A DNA stretch of 64,000 nucleotides from Bacteroidaceae bacterium. Lineage in GTDB: Bacteria; Bacteroidota; Bacteroidia; Bacteroidales; Muribaculaceae. Positions 43,000 to 51,548 of this stretch are shown here, one piece after another. The notes beneath the pieces were generated by a model. It worked only from the letters and a program-made list of their open reading frames with translations, made no database searches and had not been told where the DNA came from. Positions within the stretch are counted from its first letter, which is position 1; every line of letters starts with the position of its first letter. Location: contig JAETNO010000019.1 of assembly GCA_021768245.1 (NCBI GenBank), positions 54,724 to 118,723 on the forward strand, given 5' to 3'. Both the position numbers and the translations under genes were made by a program.

Positions 43000-43869
43000 T
43001 CAGCTGAACACCACAGTTTTGTTGTTATATGTCAGAATCTTGCGCTGTATATGCTTCTCAACCGCACGTGACAGCACTATTTTTTCAAGGTCGCGTCCTT
43101 TCTTGACCAACTCGTCGATAGTGTCCTTGTGTGTAATCCTTACCACATCCTGCTCGATAATAGGCCCGGCGTCAAGGTCGGCAGTGACATAATGGCTCGT
43201 AGCCCCTATGAGCTTCACCCCACGCTCATGAGCCTGATGATAGGGCTTGGCTCCGACGAAAGCCGGGAGGAAGGAGTGATGTATGTTTATTATACGGTTG
43301 GGATAGCGGTTTATAAAATCTTCGGATAGCACCTGCATGTAGCGGGCGAGCACTATGAAATCAACCTCATAGCTGTCAAGAATCTCAAACTCGCGCTTCT
43401 CCATCTCAGCCTTGTTGTCGCGCGTGACGGGGATATGGACAAACGGTATGTTGAACTGCTCTCCTGCAATTGCCAAATCCGGATGATTGCTGATTATGAC
43501 CGGGATATCAACATCCCATTCCCCTGCCATGTGACGTGCGAGCATGTCGTAGAGACAATGGGACATCTTGCTTACAAAAATCGCCATACGCTGGCGGCGA
43601 CGGGAGAAACTTATGCGATAAGTCAACTCATACCGCTTTGCATAGAGGGTGTTGAAATATTCGTTGATTTTTTCAGTGGGAATCATGAAGTTTTCAAGCT
43701 CCCATTCGACGCGCATATAGAAAATGCCGTTCACACGGTCTACATACTGGTCAAGATATATGATATTGCCACGATTGGTCGTGATAAACTCAGTTATCAC
43801 TGCGATGATTCCCGGCTGGTCAGGACAATGCATCCTCAATATGGCAGTAGGTTTCTTTTTTGTTTCCAA
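43000..43869 (-). CDS. purU: Formyltetrahydrofolate deformylase
   Basis: 289 aa from a TTG at 43869; the same frame extends to an ATG at 43926. The shorter form is preferred because a TAATTTTG box (complement 43928-43935) lies directly before the ATG, so transcription should begin at or inside that codon, and because METKKKPTAIL matches the usual PurU beginning and length. An N-terminal ACT domain (ILRMHCPDQPGIIAVI) is followed by the formyltransferase fold: VIISNHPDL, IVLARYMQVLSEDFI, NIHHSFLPAFVGAKPYHQA and GATSHYVTADLDAGPIIEQD. It releases formate from 10-formyl-THF for PurT-dependent purine synthesis and one-carbon balance. Confidence 0.95.
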   Translation of the reverse strand: METKKKPTAILRMHCPDQPGIIAVITEFITTNRGNIIYLDQYVDRVNGIFYMRVEWELENFMIPTEKINEYFNTLYAKRYELTYRISFSRRRQRMAIFVSKMSHCLYDMLARHMAGEWDVDIPVIISNHPDLAIAGEQFNIPFVHIPVTRDNKAEMEKREFEILDSYEVDFIVLARYMQVLSEDFINRYPNRIINIHHSFLPAFVGAKPYHQAHERGVKLIGATSHYVTADLDAGPIIEQDVVRITHKDTIDELVKKGRDLEKIVLSRAVEKHIQRKILTYNNKTVVFS

Positions 43870-43927
43870 CGTAAGACTGAAATATTGTGATAAGTAACTA
43901 AGAGATTGGTTAAAGCGTAATAGCATG

Positions 43928-43935
43928 CAAAATTA
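43928..43935 (-). promoter_or_regulatory. -7 box for purU; affects start choice
   Basis: TAATTTTG on the minus strand, one base upstream of an in-frame ATG at 43926. It argues for the downstream TTG start. Confidence 0.5.
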
Positions 43936-44050
43936 ATACATTTTCATACAAATTAAGTGGATTATCAAACAAAAAGAAGTGTAAAACAGTAGAATGTTAG
44001 TTTTTTATTTACATTTTTATACCATAGACAGATTACAAAATTAAATGCGA

Positions 44051-44080
44051 CATGGACGCGCAGAGGTCTGCGCGTCCATG
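44051..44080 (-). terminator. Terminator-like hairpin after the pullulanase gene
   Basis: A perfect 13-bp inverted repeat (44051-44063 and 44068-44080), 57 nt past the stop. The T-run after it on the minus strand is weak. Confidence 0.65.
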
Positions 44081-44136
44081 AAATGGATTGATATTTTCAA
44101 TAATTTAGAAATTGAAGTTATATCGGCTTCTGCCTC

Positions 44137-46137
44137 TTATTTTTCACGGGCAAGAATCAGCGCCGAACGTGGTGCGACTGTCATTTTACCACCCTTTGAC
44201 GATGAAAGGCCGGATGCCTTAATCTTTCCGTCGTCGGCAATCACTGTCCAGTCCCCCTTGGCGATTTTCACCTGCCGTGGCTCGTCGGAACCATTGAACA
44301 CAAGTTTGATTTCTTTCCATGAATCACCGTTGGCATTGTCGACAAGGGAATAGGATATAAGATTCGGCTCGCTGACTTTGTCAAATTTAAGATGGCGCGC
44401 CACCTGGTCAGTAGTAGTCATTCGGAAGGCAGGATGCTCCTTGCGGAGTTTGATAAGCTCGCGGTAATAGTCAAATTGATCGGCATTGTCATGTTTCAGG
44501 CTCCAGTCAATCGCATTAATCGAATCGGGCGACTTATAGGAATTATGGACACCCTTCTTGTCACGGAAAATCTCCTCTCCGGCAAAAATAAAGGGTGTAC
44601 CCTGCGAGGTGAGCACTATCGTCTGTGCAAGACGCGCCGCACGCTTCCGTTCGGCCTCGGTAGCATCGGGCATTGATTTGCGGAGTTTGTCGGTCAGCAT
44701 GAGGTCATCGTGGCACGACACATAGTTGATTACCTGAGTCGGAGCGGCGGCATAGGCGAATTTTGAGTTATTGCCTTTTGAATAATCTACCTGAGGATGT
44801 GCGGTAGCTCCGACAATACCGATTTTAACCGTCTCCTCAAGGCCGGGCTTACCTGTAGCAAACCCTCGGTCGGAGGCGTCGGTATAGTGTCCTTTTATGG
44901 CATCACGGATATCATCGCTGAACACTGCAACCTCCGGCATCCTTGCTACATTCTCTTTCAGGGCACGCTTCCCGACAGGGAGCGGAGAGTCACCGGCTGT
45001 CCAGCCTTCACCGTAGATAAAGATATCGGGATTTATCTCCTTCAAGGCTGCGGCTACCTCATTCATCGTCTCGATATCATGGATGGCCATGAGGTCGAAA
45101 CGGAAGCCGTCGATATGGTATTCCTTAGCCCAGTACTTAACGGAGTTTATAATGAAGTCACGCATCTGCAGACGTTCGGATGCAGTCTCATTGCCACAAC
45201 CCGAGGCATCACTGTAGCTTCCGTCAGGACGATGGCGGTAGTAATAACCGGGTGCCGTGAGCGAGAAATTGGAGTCGTCGTTGTTGGCCGTATGGTTATA
45301 GACAACATCCATTATCACTCCGATGCCATTGTCGTGGAGACTCTTGACCATCTCCTTCATTTCCGTCACACGCGCCGAAGGATCGGACGGATTAGTGGAG
45401 TAGGAACCTTCGGGAGCATTATAATTATACGGATCATATCCCCAGTTATAGCCATTAGAAGGAAGGTTAGACTCGTCGACACTGTTATAGTCATAGGAGG
45501 GCAGAATGTGCACATGGGTCACACCGAGCTCCTTCAGATGGTCGATACCCGTAGCCTCACCCTGTGCATTTACCGTCCCCGGCTCCGTAAGTGCGAGGAA
45601 TTTGCCTTTATTTACAATACCTGACGATGGATGCTGCGAGAAGTCGCGGTGGTGCATCTCGTAGATAACCGCATCATTGATGTGGCTTATTTTCGGGCCA
45701 CGGTCACTCTCCCACCCTGCGGGATTTGTGGCGGCGAAATCAATGATTGCCGCGCGATGGCCGTTTGTCCCCACAGCCTTCGCCCAGACGCCGGGAGTCT
45801 CGGCGAGCCATTTTCCTTTGTCGAGAATAGAGAAGGTATAGAATGAGCCATAGAGCTGCTTCGGGACGCTTGCCACCCATGTGCCGTTCTCGCCACGGGT
45901 CATTGGAATCGTGTCTGTTGCAGCTGTGTTCCGGTCAGTCGGGTAGAGAATCACTCTTGCAGCCTCAGCAGCCGGTGACCACAGGCGCCAGTGAGTGCCC
46001 TTTGAGTCAACTGTCAGTTCAAGGTCCTCGCCGTTGTAGGAAGGATAGTCAAGATAGGCCGCATCGGGATTTTGCGCGGTTGTGGCAATTGCGGCATTGA
46101 TGGCAACCATTGTCAAGATGGATAATCGTTTATTCAT
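44137..46137 (-). CDS. pulA: Type I pullulanase (GH13)
   Basis: 666 aa. A short signal peptide (to about residue 20, ending ATTAQ) is followed by a CBM48-like beta-sandwich at about 40-125 (DSKGTHWRLWSPAAEAARVI). The GH13 (beta/alpha)8 barrel has the type I pullulanase signature YNWGYDPYNYNAPEGS. Conserved regions are VIMDVVYNH (region I), IDGFRFDLMAIHD (region II, nucleophile Asp), IFIYGEGW (region III, acid Glu) and INYVSCHDD (region IV). A C-terminal beta domain closes the protein. It hydrolyses alpha-1,6 branches of pullulan, starch and glycogen. No Sus-type genes are beside it. The GH97 fragment at the left edge is not part of the same cluster. Confidence 0.93.
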   Translation of the reverse strand: MNKRLSILTMVAINAAIATTAQNPDAAYLDYPSYNGEDLELTVDSKGTHWRLWSPAAEAARVILYPTDRNTAATDTIPMTRGENGTWVASVPKQLYGSFYTFSILDKGKWLAETPGVWAKAVGTNGHRAAIIDFAATNPAGWESDRGPKISHINDAVIYEMHHRDFSQHPSSGIVNKGKFLALTEPGTVNAQGEATGIDHLKELGVTHVHILPSYDYNSVDESNLPSNGYNWGYDPYNYNAPEGSYSTNPSDPSARVTEMKEMVKSLHDNGIGVIMDVVYNHTANNDDSNFSLTAPGYYYRHRPDGSYSDASGCGNETASERLQMRDFIINSVKYWAKEYHIDGFRFDLMAIHDIETMNEVAAALKEINPDIFIYGEGWTAGDSPLPVGKRALKENVARMPEVAVFSDDIRDAIKGHYTDASDRGFATGKPGLEETVKIGIVGATAHPQVDYSKGNNSKFAYAAAPTQVINYVSCHDDLMLTDKLRKSMPDATEAERKRAARLAQTIVLTSQGTPFIFAGEEIFRDKKGVHNSYKSPDSINAIDWSLKHDNADQFDYYRELIKLRKEHPAFRMTTTDQVARHLKFDKVSEPNLISYSLVDNANGDSWKEIKLVFNGSDEPRQVKIAKGDWTVIADDGKIKASGLSSSKGGKMTVAPRSALILAREK

Positions 46138-46197
46138 GTATTATTACTGGAAAGTTGAAAAGATGTAAGTATAAATATATCTGTATGTAAAATTACG

Positions 46198-46238
46198 AAA
46201 AAATCAGGAATTGAAACAGATTTCAATCCCTGATTTTT
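46198..46238 (-). terminator. Terminator of the coiled-coil lipoprotein gene
   Basis: Inverted repeat AAATCAGG..TTGAAA with TTTCAA..CCTGATTT (46201-46236), rich in A and T on both flanks, 33 nt past the stop. Confidence 0.7.
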
Positions 46239-46270
46239 GATTTTTTATGATTTGTCAGTAAGTAGGAGTA

Positions 46271-47146
46271 TCAGTCAACCTCGACAACGAGGAAGTTGGA
46301 GAGCTGCCAGAACTTATCGGGGTCTGTAATCATGATTACCTTCTGGCCACCCTGGTCAACGATATTATAGGAATCAGCGGGCTGCGAGGTCATGATTTTA
46401 GCCTTTTTGCTGTGAGTCGGAATCTGGGTGAGGGTACGCTTGTCGACAGCGGAGAAATAATTCATGTCAAAATCGCCCTTCATCACCTTTGTCTTGCGGA
46501 GGAAGCCTGACTGAAGAATCTTCTTCTCTTTCAATTCCTTGTTACTTCCTATGGCGATATAGACGGTATTAAGCTCCTTGATAGCGGCATTGGCAGTCTC
46601 TTCGGCGGCATCCTTCTGGGTTGTCACGTCAATCACCTTGGTGCTGAGAGAATCAACGCTTGTGTTGAGCGTGCTGACCTGAGTGTTGAGTTCCTCAATC
46701 TTGATGTTGGCACTTGCAAGCTGATTGGTGAGGGTACCGATTTCGGTCTGCTGCTCTGCAATCTGGGCACGGAGGTTGGTGATTGTGCGTTTTAGAGTTG
46801 AATTCTCACCGCTGGCAGCCAGTTTCTTTTCAAGTTCCTCAAGGCGTTCGCGACGCTCCTGAAGAGCCTTCTGAATAGCAATCATGTCATTCTTAATCTG
46901 CTCTTTGCGTGAAGCCGATTCGCCGAGTGATCCGGGAGTGGAAATGATTTTTTCCAGATCCTTAATCTGGCTCATGCCGTCGGAAATATCATTGACAAGG
47001 ACAAGGAGACTGTCCTGAGTAGCGAGTGTCTCGCGGAGATCGCCTTTGAGTTGTTCGTTCTGAGCTTCAGCGTCGCGAAGCTTCTCGCCGTTACAAGCGG
47101 TAAGCATTGCAGTTGCAATGACTGCTAAAGTTACAATCTTTTTCAT
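46271..47146 (-). CDS. Coiled-coil lipoprotein of unknown function
   Basis: 291 aa. Lipoprotein signal MKKIVTLAVIATAMLTAC with the lipidated cysteine at residue 18. Residues about 20-195 form a long coiled coil rich in Gln, Glu, Leu and Lys (for example LQERRERLEELEKKLAAS; LRAQIAEQQTEIGTLTNQL). The C-terminal roughly 95 residues form a small globular domain (IYIAIGSNKELKEKKIL; DFDMNYFSAVDKRTLTQIP; KFWQLSNFLVVEVD). This combination is common in Bacteroidales as a conserved envelope protein of unknown function. The gene lies just downstream of rsmI on the same strand, with a terminator after it. Confidence 0.8.
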   Translation of the reverse strand: MKKIVTLAVIATAMLTACNGEKLRDAEAQNEQLKGDLRETLATQDSLLVLVNDISDGMSQIKDLEKIISTPGSLGESASRKEQIKNDMIAIQKALQERRERLEELEKKLAASGENSTLKRTITNLRAQIAEQQTEIGTLTNQLASANIKIEELNTQVSTLNTSVDSLSTKVIDVTTQKDAAEETANAAIKELNTVYIAIGSNKELKEKKILQSGFLRKTKVMKGDFDMNYFSAVDKRTLTQIPTHSKKAKIMTSQPADSYNIVDQGGQKVIMITDPDKFWQLSNFLVVEVD

Positions 47147-47206
47147 AAATTCGTAGTTGAAAGTGATTTTTTAATGTCTTACTCTGCCCTGTGACCGATG
47201 CAGAGC

Positions 47207-47917
47207 TTAATCCTTATATTTATTTTTATGTACCTTTGGCGTGTCACAATTCTGGGCAGCCACAATAATAACAATCTCTCCTCTCGGAATGTTTTCGCTG
47301 AAATGAGCCACAAGCTCTCCTAAAGTTCCATTTACGGTAGAGTTGTGGAGTTTTGAAATCTCCCGCGAGACGGAAGCCTCGCGTTCGGCTCCGCAAGCAT
47401 CACTTAGCTGCTGGAGGGTTTTCACAAGGCGCAGGGGAGACTCATATATTATTGAAGTGCAATCGCTTGAAGCAATACGGTCAATTCTCGTCTGGCGTCC
47501 TTTTTTCTGGGGCAGGAAACCTTCGAATATAAAACGGTCGGTAGGAAGTCCGGAATTGACAAGCGCCGGGACGAAGGCTGTAGGCCCGGGAAGGGTCTCC
47601 ACTTCAATCCCCTCCCGACGACATTCGCGGGTGAGAAGGAAACCGGGGTCACTTATGCCCGGAGTGCCGGCGTCGGATATAAGCGCCACAGTCTCTCCAG
47701 CCATTAGCTGTTCCACTATAGGACGCACTGTGGCGTGCTCGTTAAATTTATGGTGGCTCGAACAAGGAGTGCTTATGTCAAAATGACGGAGCAAAACTCC
47801 GGAAGTACGCGTATCCTCGGCATAAATTCGGTCACACGACTTCAATATCTCCACAGCTCGCGGAGTCATGTCGGCCATATTGCCCACAGGGGTCGGAACT
47901 ATGTAGAGTTTGCCCAT
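47207..47917 (-). CDS. rsmI: 16S rRNA (cytidine-1402-2'-O)-methyltransferase
   Basis: 236 aa, the catalytic SAM-binding tetrapyrrole-methylase fold without a long C-terminal extension. The hallmark blocks are present: LYIVPTPVGNMADMTPRA, IYAEDTRTSGVLLRHF, ALISDAGTPGISDPGFLL, LPGPTAFVPALVNSGLPT, FIFEGFLPQKKGRQTRI and IIYESPLRLVKTL. It methylates the ribose of C1402 in the 16S decoding centre. It follows the 47950-48600 gene on the same strand at 32 nt. Confidence 0.96.
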   Translation of the reverse strand: MGKLYIVPTPVGNMADMTPRAVEILKSCDRIYAEDTRTSGVLLRHFDISTPCSSHHKFNEHATVRPIVEQLMAGETVALISDAGTPGISDPGFLLTRECRREGIEVETLPGPTAFVPALVNSGLPTDRFIFEGFLPQKKGRQTRIDRIASSDCTSIIYESPLRLVKTLQQLSDACGAEREASVSREISKLHNSTVNGTLGELVAHFSENIPRGEIVIIVAAQNCDTPKVHKNKYKD

Positions 47918-47949
47918 AGGTCTTTATTTATATTAATGTGGGAATGGGC

Positions 47950-48600
47950 CTAAAAATGCTTGGCTACAATCGCCATGAATTCCTTCACATCCTCATTGTC
48001 GACATCCCAGCAGAGGTCATTGTAGAAATATTCCTCAGCCTCATCCATGCTCGACATGGAAGCGATCACATCAAGAGTCTCCTTGAATTCCTCATCAGAA
48101 CCACGGAAAAGTTCGCGACGGAAACGGAATTTGTCGTTAATGGTGAAAGCCTTAGAGATATCTGCCGCACGGTCGCGGGCAAGTTTCTCGTCGAGAGTCA
48201 GCTTATCTTCAGAAAAAGCCTTATCGCAGACAGCGACAGACGGGGAATCAGGACAGGCATCCTCGAGTTCCTCACTCATGGCACTGTCGGCAACTCCTGC
48301 CTCATCGGCATCCTTATTTACAGCATCGACAGCCTCAACCGTCTCCTCTACCATCTCTTCGACAGGAGCCGACTGCCTGCAGCAATCACTACCTTCCAAT
48401 CCGATTGATTCAACAGGAAGCGGAGCGGCCACCGTAGCTGACTCTTCAGAATCAGTCAGGCCGTCGACAAGACTTTTTGCCTTGCTGACAAGAAGCTGCA
48501 TCATCTCCGGACTTGCCTCATCACCGCGATTGATATGCAGCATGAGCAATCCTTCTATCTCATAGGCCAGGTTCAGGAGGCCGGTCATGTCATTTTTCAT
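47950..48600 (-). CDS. Conserved Bacteroidales protein of unknown function
   Basis: 216 aa from the ATG at 48600, which overlaps the dacB end by 11 nt; an earlier ATG at 48627 would extend further into dacB. The N-terminus (MKNDMTGLLNLAYEIEGLL) is a helical segment. The middle (about 60-130) is acidic and low-complexity (Glu/Ala/Val rich). The C-terminal roughly 80 residues are conserved in related bacteria as I recall them: KAFTINDKFRFRRELF, then helices and EEYFYNDLCWDVDNEDVKEF. There is no signal peptide or membrane helix. I know no function; its location after the dacB group suggests co-expression. Confidence 0.75.
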   Translation of the reverse strand: MKNDMTGLLNLAYEIEGLLMLHINRGDEASPEMMQLLVSKAKSLVDGLTDSEESATVAAPLPVESIGLEGSDCCRQSAPVEEMVEETVEAVDAVNKDADEAGVADSAMSEELEDACPDSPSVAVCDKAFSEDKLTLDEKLARDRAADISKAFTINDKFRFRRELFRGSDEEFKETLDVIASMSSMDEAEEYFYNDLCWDVDNEDVKEFMAIVAKHF

Positions 48601-50020
48601 CTTCCTTTGAATCTTCATCGGTTTCATCCGCCCCTTCTTCGGCCGGATTTTCGGTCTGCAAACTTACATCAAATTTTTCTAATAGCAAACGCTGGATATC
48701 ATTTTTTAGCGCGGCGCGGCTACAGCGAAAATTGTTGATCATGAAAACCAGGATATGCGTAGGATTCCCGTCTTCATCGAAAAGATAGCCTGCATAACTC
48801 TGCACCCCTTTCATGGAGCCTGTCTTCATCGCCACGCGCCCTTCGAGCGGAGTGCCCGCAAGGAAATTTCGCATAGTGCCGTCATAACCGGCCCTCGGGA
48901 AAAGCGACGAATAGTCAGAAGCGAAAGGGTCTGTAATCATATATTGATACATGTCGGCGAGGAAACGTGCTGTCAGCCGATTGTCGCGCGACAAGCCGCT
49001 TCCGTCCTTAATTTCGACGCCATGAGCGCTGACTCCTGCCATCGACCATACGGCAAGCTCCTCATTGATAGCATCAGACCGTGTGCCTCCGGGAGTTATC
49101 GCCCTGAGGATACCTTCAGCCATCAGATTGTCGGAACGATACATCAGGCTGCGCATTATATCGGCAAAGGCCGGTGAACGATGGACATAGACTTCTCTGA
49201 CCATATCGGCAGGCGGGAGCTTGCCTCCCTCCACCTTGATACCACGCCCCTCAAGCTTGCTCACAATCTCATGGCGCATTACTTTGTAGGGATAGGGAGT
49301 CGCGAACACATCGCTTAGACCGCGACGGGTGTTCCCCGTCACAATGAATGTCTCCGAGCCGTCCTTGCGGTCAATCTTTACGCGCTTTCCACGCCCTTTG
49401 ACGTAGTTAAACTTAAGGTCCGGCACAAACGGCTCCGTCGACTTGGAAGGAAGACGCAGACGGAAACGGTTGTCGCGGAAATTGGCCCCCTGGAGACGCG
49501 CTCCGTAATACCATGGTATATCCTCGTCCATCCATCCCGGAGGTGTGGTGGCGTCAGGAAAGTCCGACTCATCGATTATCACACGTCCTCTGACAGTCTT
49601 CACGCCCAAACGTTCAAGCCCGGAGGCAATACTGTCGGCAAATCCTTGGGAGGCCGGGAAATATTGCGATTCAATAGTGGGGTCACCACAGACCCTCACC
49701 ACGATATTTCCGTCAAGCACGCTGTCCGATATCACACCTTCTGCAATCACAGGTGTGGAAAAGCGTTCCTGAGTGTCGGCGAGGTTAAGCATTGAAGCCA
49801 CCGTAACCGATTTCATCACTGAGGCAGGAATCAGGGAGCGGTCAATGTTTTCGGCCACAATGTCAACCCCGAAACGGAGGTCGCGAATCAAGATTGACGT
49901 GCGCACCGTGTCGACACCTTTAACCCTCAAAGGGAAAGCTGAGGACAGCAAGGCAGAGGACAGGAATACTAACGCAATTCCCGCCCTAAACAAGGTTAAA
50001 CGCCGTAGCCTCATTTGCAT
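48590..50020 (-). CDS. dacB: D-alanyl-D-alanine carboxypeptidase/endopeptidase (PBP4-type, S13)
   Basis: 476 aa. An N-terminal signal peptide leads to a penicillin-binding domain with the S13 triad: SxxK at S67-V-M-K70 (PASVMKSVTVASML), SxN as YRSDNLMAEG at about 295, and KTG as MKTGSMKGVQSYAGYL near 395. It trims D-Ala from peptidoglycan stem peptides and may cut cross-links in the periplasm. The last roughly 25 residues are acidic (EGADETDEDSKEDEK). Two start codons compete: ATG at 50020, or ATG at 50014, which gives the classic ATGA overlap with the GNAT stop. It belongs to the purE-ispG-ribD-GNAT-dacB cluster. Confidence 0.93.
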   Translation of the reverse strand: MQMRLRRLTLFRAGIALVFLSSALLSSAFPLRVKGVDTVRTSILIRDLRFGVDIVAENIDRSLIPASVMKSVTVASMLNLADTQERFSTPVIAEGVISDSVLDGNIVVRVCGDPTIESQYFPASQGFADSIASGLERLGVKTVRGRVIIDESDFPDATTPPGWMDEDIPWYYGARLQGANFRDNRFRLRLPSKSTEPFVPDLKFNYVKGRGKRVKIDRKDGSETFIVTGNTRRGLSDVFATPYPYKVMRHEIVSKLEGRGIKVEGGKLPPADMVREVYVHRSPAFADIMRSLMYRSDNLMAEGILRAITPGGTRSDAINEELAVWSMAGVSAHGVEIKDGSGLSRDNRLTARFLADMYQYMITDPFASDYSSLFPRAGYDGTMRNFLAGTPLEGRVAMKTGSMKGVQSYAGYLFDEDGNPTHILVFMINNFRCSRAALKNDIQRLLLEKFDVSLQTENPAEEGADETDEDSKEDEK

Positions 50021-50574
50021 TGCAGATGATCCATCATGACATAACAGAATGGACGCTCGCCTATCTGCTCAAAACCGATGCTCTCATAGAGACGGCGGGC
50101 ACGCGTATTGTCTTTGTCTACGAGAAGACCTGCCGGTTTTCCCATCTTACGCGCCTTTTCTATAGAAGCTTTGAGCAAAGCCGAGGCAATGCCCCTACCA
50201 CGGTATTCAGGGAGAACTGCAAGCGTGTCAAGATAAAACTCTGACCCATCGGTCTCGTCCTCCACATCTCCCAGATCCTTGCCAAGCATCTCTCTGACAT
50301 AGGCAAAAAACGGTTTGCGCAACTCATCGAGCTTCGCACCATCGTAGCCTACGCATACACCGAGGGTCTTACCGTCCTCATCGACGGCAGCAAGCGTATT
50401 GACATAACTGTACTGGCTGTCGTCGCGGGCAGCCAACTCAGTGAAAAGCCGCTCGACATCCGCGAGCGAATGGCCGTCTCCAGCCAGTGATTTGCATATT
50501 TCTTCGCCAACAGCATCCATAATCGCCCGTGCGATAAATGGAACGTCGTCTTTTCGTGCGTTTGTAATTGTCAT
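50011..50574 (-). CDS. GNAT-family N-acetyltransferase
   Basis: 187 aa. GNAT fold with the acetyl-CoA-binding motif A (LAVLPEYRGRGIASALLKA, with the R-G-x-G-x-A loop) followed by DKDNTRARRLYESIGFEQIGERP. The N-terminal part (DDVPFIARAIMDAVGEEI) matches a group of Bacteroidota GNATs of unknown substrate. The start overlaps the ribD stop by 4 nt (ATGA) and its stop overlaps the dacB start, so it is translationally coupled on both sides. The substrate cannot be predicted. Confidence 0.92.
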   Translation of the reverse strand: MTITNARKDDVPFIARAIMDAVGEEICKSLAGDGHSLADVERLFTELAARDDSQYSYVNTLAAVDEDGKTLGVCVGYDGAKLDELRKPFFAYVREMLGKDLGDVEDETDGSEFYLDTLAVLPEYRGRGIASALLKASIEKARKMGKPAGLLVDKDNTRARRLYESIGFEQIGERPFCYVMMDHLQCK

Positions 50575-51548
50575 TTTCTATATGTTATTATCTTATGACC
50601 GTCTATGGTCTCGATAGATGGAACAACGGCAAGCCCTGCGATGTTCGGAGCCGCCACCTTACCACAGATTGATTCAGGGGATATCTCGACCCGTATCTCG
50701 TCCCACAGAGAGTCGGAGATAAACGAATCAAGCACCGTCGCTCCGCCTTCGACGAGAAGCGACGTAATCCCTTTCCCATACAATGAGGCCATAGCCTCAC
50801 TTAGGGATTGGAAATCGCTCATGACAATGGTTTCACCACCATCATTGAGTCTCATCGATGGAAGGTCGAGACGCCTACGGCGGTCAAGCACCACTTTCAA
50901 GGGCGATCGTCCGGCATATAGCCGCGTGTCAAGCGACGGATTGTCGCTCAAAGCCGTCCCGCTTCCGACAAGGATTGCATCATGGGTCGCACGCAATCGG
51001 TGGACAAGCATAGATGTTAGCGGAGTGGAAATCCGACCGTCAATAAAACCGTCGGCACTCTGGGCCCATTTTAAAGTGATGAAAGGCCGACGCATGAGGT
51101 GAGCGCGCATAAACTTACGGTTGAGAGCGAGACATTCCTCTTCAAGTATGCCCACTTCGACTTCCACGCCGGCTTCACGCAACATTGCGATGCCACGTCC
51201 GGCAACCTTGGCAAAGGGGTCGGTACACCCCACAACAACGCGGGGAATCCCCTTGCTGACGATAAGTTCCGCACAGGGAGGAGTTTTGCCATAGTGGGCA
51301 CAAGGCTCAAGAGTGACATACATCGTGGCATCCCTGAGCAGGGACTCATCGCTTACAGAAGCGACAGCATTGACCTCAGCATGACCCTCACCGCAGCGAC
51401 GGTGCCACCCCTCCCCTATTATCCTACCGTCAGGAGCCACTATCACGGCTCCTACCATAGGATTAGGGGAAGCATCGAGAATACCGTTGCATGCAAGCTG
51501 AATAGCACGCCGCATATATTTCTCATTGAGGGTCTGTCCAATCGCCAT
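50571..51548 (-). CDS. ribD: Bifunctional riboflavin deaminase-reductase
   Basis: 325 aa. The N-terminal deaminase domain has the zinc-site HAEVNAV and PCAHYGKTPPC motifs. The C-terminal reductase domain (from about 150) carries RPFITLKWAQSADG and TSLLVEGGATVLDSFI. The two domains convert diaminohydroxyphosphoribosylaminopyrimidine into the reduced ribityl-uracil in riboflavin synthesis. The gene overlaps ispG by 26 nt upstream and the GNAT gene by 4 nt downstream. No FMN riboswitch is visible in front, as would be expected for an internal operon gene. Confidence 0.96.
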   Translation of the reverse strand: MAIGQTLNEKYMRRAIQLACNGILDASPNPMVGAVIVAPDGRIIGEGWHRRCGEGHAEVNAVASVSDESLLRDATMYVTLEPCAHYGKTPPCAELIVSKGIPRVVVGCTDPFAKVAGRGIAMLREAGVEVEVGILEEECLALNRKFMRAHLMRRPFITLKWAQSADGFIDGRISTPLTSMLVHRLRATHDAILVGSGTALSDNPSLDTRLYAGRSPLKVVLDRRRRLDLPSMRLNDGGETIVMSDFQSLSEAMASLYGKGITSLLVEGGATVLDSFISDSLWDEIRVEISPESICGKVAAPNIAGLAVVPSIETIDGHKIITYRK

